From: Blattabacterium cuenoti
GTDB lineage: Bacteria; Bacteroidota; Bacteroidia; Flavobacteriales; Blattabacteriaceae
Assembly: GCF_014252095.1 (NCBI RefSeq)
Contig: NZ_CP059210.1
Span: forward strand, 124,332 to 188,331
Direction: 5' to 3'
DNA length: 64,000 nt
The position numbers were made by a program, and so were the translations under genes. Of the stretch, positions 37,279-46,800 are shown one piece after another; the first letter of the stretch is position 1, and every line of letters begins with the position of its first letter. Under the pieces are notes generated by a model. The model had not been told where the DNA came from and ran no database searches. It saw only the letters and a program-made list of their open reading frames with translations.

Positions 37279-38706
37279 GTGAAAGAATATAAAAATCCTT
37301 TGGTAGAACGATACAGTAGTCAAGAAATGTTGTATAATTTTTCTCCAAAAAAAAAATTTCTCACCTGGAGAAAACTTTGGTTAGCTTTAGCAGAAAGCCA
37401 AAAAAAATTAGGTTTAAACATTAGTAATGAACAAATAAATGACTTAAAAAATCATTTAGATGATATTGATTGGAATAGAGTTTTTTTTTATGAAAAAAAA
37501 TTCCGTCATGATGTTATGGCACATTTATATGCTTTTGGAGAAAAAGCAATTCTAGCTAAACCTATTATTCATTTAGGAGCCACAAGTGCTTTTTTAGTAG
37601 ACAATACAGATCTGATTCTCATCCGTGATGGATTAGAGATCCTTCTTAAGAAATTAGTTAATGTTCTCTTTCGACTTAGGAATTTTACCTTAGAATATCA
37701 TGACACCCCTACTTTAGCTTTTACCCATTATCAACCTGCTCAATTAACTACTGTAGGAAAACGTTCTTCTTTGTGGATGCAAAGTTTATTATTGGACGTA
37801 GAAGAATTAGAATTTAGATTAAGAAATATGAATTTCAGAGGAGTAAAGGGGACAGTAGGGACATCCGCTAGTTTCAAAGAATTATTTGATGGAGATATAC
37901 AAAAAGTCAAAGATTTGGAAAAAGAAATCTCCAATCAATTTGGATTTGAAAAAGTTTTTCCTGTTACAGGTCAAACTTATGATAGGAAAGTAGATGCACA
38001 AATATTAAATTTATTGTCTAATATTTCTCAATCTTCTCATAAATTTAGCAATGATTTACGTTTACTGCAAAACTTAAAAGAAATGGAAGAACCATTTGAA
38101 AAAGAGCAAATTGGATCTAGTGCCATGGCATATAAACGAAATCCAGTGCGTAGTGAACGGATAGCCTCTTTAGCAAAATATGTGATTTCTCTATCAAATA
38201 GTTCAGCTATGGTTGCAGCTACTCAATGGTTGGAAAGAACATTAGATGATTCAGCTAATAAAAGATTAGTAATTGCTCAATCCTTCTTAGCTACAGATGC
38301 TATTTTAACAATTTGGAATAATATATTAGAAAATATAGTGGTATATCCTAAAATGATTGAAAAACATATAGATCAAGAACTTCCATTTTTAATGACGGAA
38401 TCTATTATTGTAGAAAGTGTAAAAAATGGAGCAGATAGACAAGAAATTCATGAAAGAATTAGAATTCATTCTATGAAGACCAATTCTAAAATCAAGTTAG
38501 AAGGAAAAAAAAATGATTTTTTACAACGTATTTTAGATGATCAAAAAATACCTATTAACAAAGAAAAAATAAATCAAATGTTTAACCCGAAGAATTTTAT
38601 TGGATTCTCGTCAGAACAATCTATAGAATTTATTGAGAAAAAGGTCAATCCTATCTTAGATCGATTTTATCATTTGATTGATTCAAATATGGATTTAAAA
38701 GTTTAG
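37279..38706 (+). CDS. purB: Adenylosuccinate lyase (animal ADSL-like subtype)
   Basis: A GTG start gives 475 residues. The signature loop is IGSSAMAYKRNPVRSERI, and FRHDVMAHLYAFG, THYQPAQLTTVGKR and ERTLDDSANKR run through the protein as in vertebrate ADSL, not as in the short E. coli-type PurB (which starts near SPVDGRY). It catalyses both SAICAR cleavage and adenylosuccinate cleavage. An in-frame A10 run occurs at 37347-37356 without breaking the gene. Confidence 0.95.
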   Translation: MKEYKNPLVERYSSQEMLYNFSPKKKFLTWRKLWLALAESQKKLGLNISNEQINDLKNHLDDIDWNRVFFYEKKFRHDVMAHLYAFGEKAILAKPIIHLGATSAFLVDNTDLILIRDGLEILLKKLVNVLFRLRNFTLEYHDTPTLAFTHYQPAQLTTVGKRSSLWMQSLLLDVEELEFRLRNMNFRGVKGTVGTSASFKELFDGDIQKVKDLEKEISNQFGFEKVFPVTGQTYDRKVDAQILNLLSNISQSSHKFSNDLRLLQNLKEMEEPFEKEQIGSSAMAYKRNPVRSERIASLAKYVISLSNSSAMVAATQWLERTLDDSANKRLVIAQSFLATDAILTIWNNILENIVVYPKMIEKHIDQELPFLMTESIIVESVKNGADRQEIHERIRIHSMKTNSKIKLEGKKNDFLQRILDDQKIPINKEKINQMFNPKNFIGFSSEQSIEFIEKKVNPILDRFYHLIDSNMDLKV

Positions 38707-38724
38707 AAAATTTCTATATTTTTA

Positions 38725-41700
38725 ATGAATTTCAGAATTTATATACAAAAAAAAGTTTCTTTTGATATTGATTCTAGAAAATTATATCAGGAATTGAAAA
38801 ATATGGAGATTTCGTTATCTCAAGTGATTATTTATCATATTTATGATATTTTTCGTATAAAAAAAGAAGTTTTTATAGATAGTCTCTATAAAATTTTTGT
38901 TGATCCTGTAACGGATATTTTACATAAAGAAATACATTTAAAAAATCCATATTTTTCTATAGAATATTTACCAGGAAAATATGATCCACGTGCAGACGCG
39001 GCTATGCAATGTATAAAAATTATAGATCCTCTATCTACAGTTTTTATAAAAACGGGTCAATTAATTGAATTGATCGGAATGAAAAAGAAAGAAAAAGAAA
39101 AGGATCTTCATAAGATTAAAAAACATTGCATGAATCCCCATATTTGGAAAGAAAAGAATCTTCATGAAATGGATTTCACTTTTTTTGAGAAATCAAAAAA
39201 AAGAATAGGTAAAGATCCTCATAGAATGGTCAATAAATTTATTCATTTTAATCATGAAGAAATGAAAAATTTTCATAAAAGGTGGGGTTTTTCTATTAAA
39301 CTAAAGGATTTGTTTTTTATACAGCAATACTTTGCTAAAGAAAATCGTGATCCTACAGAAGGAGAACTTAGGATTTTAGATACCTATTGGTCGGATCATT
39401 GTCGTCATACTACTTTTTTGACTACATTAGTGGACATAACATTTGATGGAATATTTAAAGATACATATCAGAATATTTTTAATGAGTATTTAAGGGATAG
39501 GAAATCAATAGGAAGATCAGAACTTCCTATAAATTTGATGGATCTATCTAATCTTCCTTCTAAAGTTCTTTTTAAGAAAGGAAAATTAAAAAACTATGTA
39601 TGTTCTCACGAACATAATGCTTGTATAATTATGGTAGATGTAGATATTCTAGATAGTAAAAAAAAAGAAAAATGGTATCTTTTATTTAAAAATGAAACTC
39701 ATAATCATCCTACGGAAATTGACCCTTTTAGTGGCGCTTCTACTTGTATAGGAGGTGCTATTCGGGATTCTTTATCTTGTCGTGGAGTCGTATATCAATC
39801 AATTAGATTAAGTGGAGCTTCAAATCCTATTGAGAAAAAAACATTGTATGGAAAAATTCCGCAATACAAAATATGCTATGAATCCGCTTATGGTTATAGT
39901 TCTTATGGAAATCAAGTTGGGGTGGCTACTTCTCATATTCAAGAAATCTATCATGAAGGTTATAGAGCTAAAAGAATGGAGGTAGGAATGGTAGTTGGTG
40001 CTGTTGCAGTTGATGGAGTTAAACAAGAAAAACCAAAAAAGGGAGACATTATTTTGTTGATGGGTGGATTAACAGGAAGGGATGGAATGGGAGGTGCTAC
40101 GGCCTCTTCTAAAGAATATGAATTAAAAAATTCATTTGAAAATATTCAGGTTCAAAAAGGAAACCCAATAATAAAAAGAAAAATTCAAAGATTTTTTCGA
40201 AAAAAAGAAGTTATATCTTTAATTAAAAAGTGCAATGATTTTGGAGCAGGAGGAGCTTCTGTTGCTATTGGAGAATTGAGCAATAGTTTAGTTCTTCATT
40301 TAGATAAAATACCTACTATAAAACATGCGGATTTAGAAGCAATAGAAATTGCTCTTTCAGAATCTCAAGAACGTATGGCCGTTGTATTAGATCCATCAGA
40401 TGTAAAAAAATTTATGAAATTAGCTCATGAAGAAAATATACTCTCCGTTCCTATTGCTATAATAACTGATAATAATAGAATAATATTCTCTCATAAACGA
40501 AAAGAACTTTTGAACTTGAAAAGTTCTTTTCTAAATACAGGAGGATTGAATAAAAAACAGGTGGTTCATGTTACCTCTCCAACTACTATTTCTCCTTTTC
40601 AAAAATCAAAAAATATTCCTTTCAGTAAAAAAATCTTCTTAAAAACTCTTTCTCAATTAAATATTGCATCTCAAAAAAGTTTAGTAGAAATGTTCGATAG
40701 TACTGTAGGAGGGACTACTATATTGATGCCTTTTGGAGGGAAGTATCAAATGACTCCATCTGAAGGAAGTGTTCATAAGATACCTGTTTTACAAGGAAAT
40801 ACGAGGACTGTTAGTTTAGCTACTTGGGGTTTTCATCCTGAAATTTCTACTTGGAGTCCTCTTCATGGAGGAGCATATGCTGTAGTAGAATGTATTTCTA
40901 AAATTGTTTCTATGGGAGGCTCTTACAGAAATATCTATTTCAGTTTTCAAGAATATTACAAAAAATTAGGAAATAATCCAGAAGATTGGGGAAAGCCATT
41001 TTCTTCTTTATTAGGAGCTTATCATGCTCAAAGGTCATTTAATTTAGCGTCTATTGGAGGAAAAGATAGCATGTCAGGAACATATAAAAACCTACACGTT
41101 CCGCCAACATTAATAGCTTTTGGAGTGACGACAGAAGACTTTTCAAATATTGTATCTCCAGAATTGAAAAATATAGGGAATAAAATATATTTGTATCATC
41201 ACAAACCATTAAAAAACGAAATGCCAGATTTTTATTCTTTGAAAAAGGCATATGATCAAGTTTATGAAGGCATTTGTTCCAGATCTATTGTATCCGTAAA
41301 AACGGTGAAAGACGGAGGAATTTCTGTATCTATAGCAAAAATGGCTTTTGGAAATCGTTTAGGAGTTGTTATCCGTTCTGTAAATCCTTTATTTGAAATC
41401 AGCATAGGTTCATTAATTATAGAATCCACTTCTTCTCTTTCAGAAGATTTCATTTTAATAGGAGAAGTTGTAGCTTCTAAAAGCTTAAATTTTAATGGAA
41501 TATTTATTGATATAAATGAGGCAGTAGAAAATTGGGAAAAAACTTTAACTCCTATTTTTTCTAATAATCAGATCAATCATCGAAAAACATCTCATAGAAT
41601 CAATCTTTATGAAAATGGAAAAGAAGATATTTTTCCATTAAGATGGAAATCCAAAAAAAAAGTAACACCACGTGTATTTATTCCAATATTTCCTGGAACA

Positions 41701-42456
41701 AATTGTGAATGGGAATCTATTCACGCTTTTAAAAAAGAAGGTGCGATGATCAAAACTTTTGTATTTAAGAACTTAAAAAATAAAGATATTGAAGAATCCA
41801 TAGATAAAATGGAAAAATATATAAGAACTGTACAAATATTTATGCTTTGTGGGGGATTTAGCGCTGGAGATGAACCTGATGGTGCTGCGAAGTTTATTAC
41901 GTCTATTTTACATAATCCATACGTCAAAGACGCGGTTCAATACTTTCTTGATCAAGATGGATTGATTTTAGGTATTTGTAACGGGTTTCAAGCTCTCATA
42001 AAATCTGGATTGTTACCTGATGGAAAAATAGGCTTACGGAATTCAAATTCTCCTACACTTACCTATAATGAAATAGGAAAACATGTATCTCAATGTGTTC
42101 ATATAAAAGTCATTACTGACAAGTCTCCATGGTTAAATGGGATGAAAAATAAAATATACACTATTCCAATATCTCATAGTGAAGGAAGATTTTATGCTAG
42201 TGAAAAAATAACTAAAATTTTATTCAAAAAAAATCAAATAGCTACGCAATATGTAGATTTACAAGGGGTTCCTACCTTAGAAAGGGGTTATAATCCTAAT
42301 GGATCCATTGGAGCTGTAGAAGGCCTATTAAGTGAAAATGGAAAGATTTATGGAAGAATGACTCATCCAGAGCGTTATAATCATGGATTGTTAAAAAACA
42401 TCCCGAATATTCATGAACATTCCATTTTTAAAAATGCAGTACAATATTTTCTATAA
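38725..42456 (+). CDS. purL: Phosphoribosylformylglycinamidine synthase (single-chain)
   Basis: The 1243-residue protein is the large type: an N-terminal PurS-like domain, two tandem PurM-like ATP domains (with FKNETHNHPTEIDPFSGA and GLTGRDGMGGATASSKE), and a C-terminal class I glutamine amidotransferase. The latter shows IFPGTNCEWE, the catalytic Cys in LILGICNGFQAL and His in ISHSEGRF. It converts FGAR to FGAM using glutamine. Single-chain PurL is used by Gammaproteobacteria and eukaryotes, unlike the split PurSQL. Length fits the family (about 1200-1300). Confidence 0.97.
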   Translation: MNFRIYIQKKVSFDIDSRKLYQELKNMEISLSQVIIYHIYDIFRIKKEVFIDSLYKIFVDPVTDILHKEIHLKNPYFSIEYLPGKYDPRADAAMQCIKIIDPLSTVFIKTGQLIELIGMKKKEKEKDLHKIKKHCMNPHIWKEKNLHEMDFTFFEKSKKRIGKDPHRMVNKFIHFNHEEMKNFHKRWGFSIKLKDLFFIQQYFAKENRDPTEGELRILDTYWSDHCRHTTFLTTLVDITFDGIFKDTYQNIFNEYLRDRKSIGRSELPINLMDLSNLPSKVLFKKGKLKNYVCSHEHNACIIMVDVDILDSKKKEKWYLLFKNETHNHPTEIDPFSGASTCIGGAIRDSLSCRGVVYQSIRLSGASNPIEKKTLYGKIPQYKICYESAYGYSSYGNQVGVATSHIQEIYHEGYRAKRMEVGMVVGAVAVDGVKQEKPKKGDIILLMGGLTGRDGMGGATASSKEYELKNSFENIQVQKGNPIIKRKIQRFFRKKEVISLIKKCNDFGAGGASVAIGELSNSLVLHLDKIPTIKHADLEAIEIALSESQERMAVVLDPSDVKKFMKLAHEENILSVPIAIITDNNRIIFSHKRKELLNLKSSFLNTGGLNKKQVVHVTSPTTISPFQKSKNIPFSKKIFLKTLSQLNIASQKSLVEMFDSTVGGTTILMPFGGKYQMTPSEGSVHKIPVLQGNTRTVSLATWGFHPEISTWSPLHGGAYAVVECISKIVSMGGSYRNIYFSFQEYYKKLGNNPEDWGKPFSSLLGAYHAQRSFNLASIGGKDSMSGTYKNLHVPPTLIAFGVTTEDFSNIVSPELKNIGNKIYLYHHKPLKNEMPDFYSLKKAYDQVYEGICSRSIVSVKTVKDGGISVSIAKMAFGNRLGVVIRSVNPLFEISIGSLIIESTSSLSEDFILIGEVVASKSLNFNGIFIDINEAVENWEKTLTPIFSNNQINHRKTSHRINLYENGKEDIFPLRWKSKKKVTPRVFIPIFPGTNCEWESIHAFKKEGAMIKTFVFKNLKNKDIEESIDKMEKYIRTVQIFMLCGGFSAGDEPDGAAKFITSILHNPYVKDAVQYFLDQDGLILGICNGFQALIKSGLLPDGKIGLRNSNSPTLTYNEIGKHVSQCVHIKVITDKSPWLNGMKNKIYTIPISHSEGRFYASEKITKILFKKNQIATQYVDLQGVPTLERGYNPNGSIGAVEGLLSENGKIYGRMTHPERYNHGLLKNIPNIHEHSIFKNAVQYFL

Positions 42457-42474
42457 AATAGAAAAATTATAAAT

Positions 42475-42960
42475 ATGAAAGTGGCTATATTTTGTGGAAG
42501 TATATCCGATAAATCGACTATGAAAATAGCGGAAGAAGTATTAAATAAATTTAATATAAATAATCAAACTTATGTGATATCTGCACATCGTTTACCCGAT
42601 ATACTATCAAATACAATAAAAAAAATTGAATCTAAAAAGGGAATGGAATTAATTATTGCTGGAGCTGGTTTGTCTGCTCATTTACCAGGAATAATTTCTT
42701 CAAAAACTATTTTACCTGTTATCGGAGTTCCAATTCATTCTCATAATGGATTGTTAGGAGGACTAGACGCTCTTTTTTCCATGATACAAATGCCTAAGGA
42801 TGTTCCCGTCGCTACAGTTGGAATCAATAATGCCTATAATGCTGCCTTATTAGCCATTCATATATTATCTATAAAATATAACGAAATCAAAAAATTATTA
42901 CTAAAATTCAGAATGGAAAGGAGAGAAAGATTAGTGAATGAAATGAAGAAATATTTCTGA
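42475..42960 (+). CDS. purE: N5-carboxyaminoimidazole ribonucleotide mutase
   Basis: The 161-residue protein has the PurE loop FCGSISDKSTMK, SAHRLPD and the GAGLSAHLPGIISSKT segment. It is the class I enzyme acting on N5-CAIR, which normally needs PurK; purK is not in this window. It lies between purL and purC with two-base spacing to purC. Confidence 0.95.
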   Translation: MKVAIFCGSISDKSTMKIAEEVLNKFNINNQTYVISAHRLPDILSNTIKKIESKKGMELIIAGAGLSAHLPGIISSKTILPVIGVPIHSHNGLLGGLDALFSMIQMPKDVPVATVGINNAYNAALLAIHILSIKYNEIKKLLLKFRMERRERLVNEMKKYF

Positions 42961-42962
42961 TT

Positions 42963-43685
42963 ATGAGAAAAATAATTAAAAAAGAGCTTTTATTAGAAGG
43001 AAAAACAAAAAAAATATATGCTACAGAGAACCCGCATGAAGTCATTATTCATTATAAAGATAGCATAACGGCTTTGGATGGATTAAAAAAAGATTTCTTA
43101 CAAGATAAAGGAATTTTGAATAATGAAATCACCACATTTATCTTTAAATTTCTTAATTCTTATGGTCTAAAAACTCATTTTATTCGGAGAATAAATAATA
43201 GGGAACAATTGTGCCATAAAGTAGATATCATTCCATTAGAATTTGTTGTTCGTAATATTCTTTCTGGAAGTATTTCAAAACGTTTAGGAGTCAAAGAAGG
43301 AACTATTCCATTGAATACTATTTTTGAAATTTTTTATAAAAATGATAATCTCAAAGATCCATTGATTAATGATCACCATGCAGTTCTTTTAGGTTTAATT
43401 TCTTATGAAGAATTAAATATCACTTATCGTATAACTTCAAATATTAACAATATTCTCAAAAAATTTTTTTTAGATAAAAATATTATCTTGGTAGATTTTA
43501 AAATAGAATTTGGAAAGGATTCAAAAAATCAAATTTTTCTTTCTGATGAAATCAGTCCTGATACTTGTCGTCTTTGGGATAAAAAAACAAGGGAAAAGTT
43601 TGATAAAGATATATTTAGAAGTGGATTTTCTGAAAAGGTCTTGGATGCCTATATAGAAATCTTAAAAAGGCTGAATGTAGGTTAA
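42963..43685 (+). CDS. purC: SAICAR synthetase
   Basis: The 240-residue protein has the PurC signatures LLEGKTKKIYATENP at the N terminus, VVRNILSGSISKRLG, and LVDFKIEFGKDS followed by LSDEISPDTCRLWD. It ligates aspartate to CAIR. The order purE-purC-purF is conserved across several bacterial phyla. Length is typical. Confidence 0.96.
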   Translation: MRKIIKKELLLEGKTKKIYATENPHEVIIHYKDSITALDGLKKDFLQDKGILNNEITTFIFKFLNSYGLKTHFIRRINNREQLCHKVDIIPLEFVVRNILSGSISKRLGVKEGTIPLNTIFEIFYKNDNLKDPLINDHHAVLLGLISYEELNITYRITSNINNILKKFFLDKNIILVDFKIEFGKDSKNQIFLSDEISPDTCRLWDKKTREKFDKDIFRSGFSEKVLDAYIEILKRLNVG

Positions 43686-43723
43686 TCCATTCACTGGACA
43701 AAGATCTTCTTTAAAGAAGAAAG

Positions 43724-45157
43724 ATGATATCTAAATTATTCCCTATTTTCAATCAAAAAAAATCTTCTGATAAGTTTCATGAGGAGTGCGGGATTTTTGG
43801 TATTTATTCTCCTCAAAAAATTGATACATTTTCTTTGATTCAGTTTGGTTTATTTGCCTTGCAACACAGAGGTCAAGAAGCTTGTGGTTTTTCCGTTTTA
43901 CGAGATGGTTTTATTTTATCCCATAAAAGTGAAGGTCTTGTTTTAGATTCTTTTCGAAAAATTTCGAATTCTGAATATTATCATGGAAATGCGGCTATTG
44001 GACATACACGTTATTCTACAGAAGGAGGACAGAGCAAAAAAAACATTCAACCATTTTTTGGAGAAGATCCCTACGGGAGAAGTACCATTTCCATAGTTCA
44101 TAATGGAAATTTAATAAATGCTCAAAAAATTCGTAAAAATTTAGAATCAAAAGGGGTTACTTTTATATCCGAATATTCGGATTCAGAAGTGATCTTACGT
44201 TTGATACAAAAATATTTATCGGAATATGATAATAACTTAGAAATAGCTATTCAAAAAACTACTATAGATATTCAAGGAGCTTATTCTGTAATAGTTCTTA
44301 TGAATAATAAAATAGCGGCATTTAGAGATCCAAATGGAATCCGTCCTTTATGTTATGGAATGCTGAATGAAAACACTTATATATTTAGTTCAGAAACTTG
44401 CGGAATAGATTCTGTAGAAGGTTATTACATAAGAGATCTGTTTCCAGGAGAAATAGCTATTGTAGATACAAAATCCATTCGATTCTCTCTTTTGAAAAAA
44501 GAGAAATATCCCAAACGCAGAATTTGTTCCTTTGAATATATTTATTTTTCACGTCCTGATTCTTTAATTGAGAATATAAATGTTTATGAAATACGGGAAA
44601 AAAGCGGAGAAAAACTTTATGAGCAACATCCAGTAGAAGCAGATGTGGTTATTGGAGTTCCAGATTCTGGAGTTCCAGCATCTATTGGATACTCTAAAGC
44701 ATCTGGAATCCCTTTTAAACCAATTTTAGTGAAAAATAAATATATAGGTAGATCTTTTATTATCCCTAAAAAAGAGATGCGTGAAAAAATGGTCAATCTC
44801 AAACTTAATTCTATCTTAAATGAAATCAGAGGGAAACGGATTGTCATTATTGATGATTCCATTGTTCGTGGAACTACTAGTCGGAGATTAGTTTATATTT
44901 TAAGAAAAGCAGGAGCTAAAAAAATTCATTTTAGAAGTGCTTCTCCACCTATTATAGCTCCATGTTATTTAGGAGTAGATACTCCAAGTAGAAAGGATCT
45001 CATTTCATATAATATTGATAAAGAGAAAATTGCTAAAATTTTAAATGTAGATAGTTTAGAATTTTTAAGCATGAGCAATTTAATTGATATTCTTGGAGGT
45101 AAAAATTACTGTTTTGGGTGTTTTACTGGAAAGTATCCTATTCATAAAGAAAAATGA
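43724..45157 (+). CDS. purF: Amidophosphoribosyltransferase
   Basis: The 477-residue protein has a 21-residue propeptide-like leader before the N-terminal nucleophile Cys (EECGIFGIYS), the amidotransferase region LQHRGQEACGF and IGHTRYSTEGG, and the PRPP loop IVIIDDSIVRGTTSRRLV. It commits PRPP to purine synthesis, releasing ammonia from glutamine. Cysteines near the C terminus (KNYCFGCFTGKYP) match the iron-sulfur or structural cysteines of Bacillus-type PurF. The leader implies N-terminal processing. Confidence 0.97.
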   Translation: MISKLFPIFNQKKSSDKFHEECGIFGIYSPQKIDTFSLIQFGLFALQHRGQEACGFSVLRDGFILSHKSEGLVLDSFRKISNSEYYHGNAAIGHTRYSTEGGQSKKNIQPFFGEDPYGRSTISIVHNGNLINAQKIRKNLESKGVTFISEYSDSEVILRLIQKYLSEYDNNLEIAIQKTTIDIQGAYSVIVLMNNKIAAFRDPNGIRPLCYGMLNENTYIFSSETCGIDSVEGYYIRDLFPGEIAIVDTKSIRFSLLKKEKYPKRRICSFEYIYFSRPDSLIENINVYEIREKSGEKLYEQHPVEADVVIGVPDSGVPASIGYSKASGIPFKPILVKNKYIGRSFIIPKKEMREKMVNLKLNSILNEIRGKRIVIIDDSIVRGTTSRRLVYILRKAGAKKIHFRSASPPIIAPCYLGVDTPSRKDLISYNIDKEKIAKILNVDSLEFLSMSNLIDILGGKNYCFGCFTGKYPIHKEK

Positions 45158-46177
45158 TTGTATATTATAAATTCTTGTAATAAATTCACCATGAAAGAAA
45201 GTCATCGGACCATACGGAAAATTGGTCTAATTTTAGAAAAAACTTATACCAAAAAGGTTCTAAGTAACTTGGATTATTTTTCTGCACTATATCAACTATC
45301 TTTATGCACTTACAAAGAACCTGTTTTAGTATCTGGGACAGATGGAATAGGAACTAAATTACGTTTAGCTATTGATTATAAAAAATATGATCTCATTGGG
45401 ATAGATTGTTTTGCTATGTGCGTTAATGATGTATTATGTCATGGGGCAAAACCTTTGTTTTTTTTAGATTACTTAGCTTGTGGAAAATTGGATTCTAATA
45501 TTGTAGAAAAAATAATACAGGGAATAGCTGTCTCTTGTAAAAAAACTAATACATGTCTTATTGGGGGAGAAACTGCGGAGATGCCTGGAATTTATCAAGA
45601 TCAAGACTATGATATAGCTGGATTTTGTGTAGGAATAGTAGATAAGGAAAATATTATAGATGGAAAAAAAACTATCCAGGAAGGAGATATTTTAATTGGA
45701 CTTCCTTCTTCTGGGGTTCACAGCAATGGTTTTTCTTTAATTAGAAAGATTTTTTCTAAAGAAGATTTTTTGATGCATAGGATTCAAGAAAAACCATTTT
45801 ATGAGATCCTTTTAATTCCAACTAGAATTTATCATGATCCTATTCATCTTTTGCTAAAAGAGTTTTTAATACATGGATTAGCTCATGTGACAGGAGGAGG
45901 AATATCCGATAATTTATTTCGTATACTTCCGGATAATTTGTCAGCTATAGTAGAAAAGAAAAAAATACCTGTTCAACCTGTTTTCAATCATATTCAGGAA
46001 AAAGGGTTTTTATCTGATCAGGAAATGTGGGATACTTTTAATATGGGAGTAGGAATGATTATCATAGCCTCCGTTCAAGATCAATACTCCCTCTTGCAGA
46101 GATTATATGCTTTAGGAGAGAATCCTTTTGTATTTGGTCATCTAGTTAAAGGAAATAAAAGAGTTTTTTTGAAATAA
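45158..46177 (+). CDS. purM: AIR synthetase (PurM), altered N terminus
   Basis: Core motifs are clear: VLVSGTDGIGTKLRLA, CFAMCVNDVLCHGAKPLFFL, GGETAEMPGIY and LPSSGVHSNGFSLIRK. A TTG directly after the purF stop gives 339 residues; an ATG at 45191 gives 328. Neither includes the YxxAGVDI segment normally found before the core, which the sequence here has replaced by CNKFTMKESHRTIRK. That segment helps form the active site in E. coli PurM, so the N terminus deserves care. It converts FGAM to AIR. Confidence 0.92.
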   Translation: MYIINSCNKFTMKESHRTIRKIGLILEKTYTKKVLSNLDYFSALYQLSLCTYKEPVLVSGTDGIGTKLRLAIDYKKYDLIGIDCFAMCVNDVLCHGAKPLFFLDYLACGKLDSNIVEKIIQGIAVSCKKTNTCLIGGETAEMPGIYQDQDYDIAGFCVGIVDKENIIDGKKTIQEGDILIGLPSSGVHSNGFSLIRKIFSKEDFLMHRIQEKPFYEILLIPTRIYHDPIHLLLKEFLIHGLAHVTGGGISDNLFRILPDNLSAIVEKKKIPVQPVFNHIQEKGFLSDQEMWDTFNMGVGMIIIASVQDQYSLLQRLYALGENPFVFGHLVKGNKRVFLK

Positions 46178-46189
46178 AAAATTATATAT

Positions 46190-46750
46190 ATGATGAAAAA
46201 ACTAGCTGTTTTAGTTTCTGGAAACGGAACTAATCTGCGGCAGATTATACAATCTATTTTTCATGGAGAACTTTTCAAGTTTAAAGTAAGTTTAGTAATT
46301 TCTGATAGATCTTGTAGAGCTATTCAATATGCACAAAAAGAAAATATTCAAACTTTTTCTTTAAAAAGGACTAAAACTCTCTCTAAAGAGATAGACCATA
46401 TTTTGATAAAAGATCTTCCAGATTTTATAATTCTTTCTGGTTTTCTTTCTATTCTAGATGCAGAATTTTGTGAAAAATGGTCTGGAAAAATCATTAATAT
46501 TCATCCTTCTCTTTTGCCTAAATATGGAGGAAAGGGAATGTACGGAATGAGAGTCCATCAAAAAGTTCTCAATAATCAAGAAAAGATATCAGGAGCTACA
46601 GTTCATTATGTGACAAAAGATATAGATTCAGGAAACATAATTTTAAAAAAATCATGTAAAATTTCTTCACAAGAGACTCCCATATCTTTATCCACAAAAA
46701 TATCTCTCATAGAAAAAGAGATTCTCATTCAATCTTTAAAGAATCTGTAG
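46190..46750 (+). CDS. purN: GAR transformylase
   Basis: The 186-residue protein has the N-terminal VLVSGNGTNLRQIIQ, the catalytic NIHPSLLPKYGG (Asn, His) and DIDSGNIIL (Asp). It formylates GAR with 10-formyl-tetrahydrofolate. It follows purM by 12 bases in the FMNHD order. Slightly shorter than E. coli PurN (212) but all catalytic residues are present. Confidence 0.95.
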   Translation: MMKKLAVLVSGNGTNLRQIIQSIFHGELFKFKVSLVISDRSCRAIQYAQKENIQTFSLKRTKTLSKEIDHILIKDLPDFIILSGFLSILDAEFCEKWSGKIINIHPSLLPKYGGKGMYGMRVHQKVLNNQEKISGATVHYVTKDIDSGNIILKKSCKISSQETPISLSTKISLIEKEILIQSLKNL

Positions 46751-46800
46751 CTTATTGTTTTTATTTATTGGATAGTATACAAAATTGATTTATTATTATT

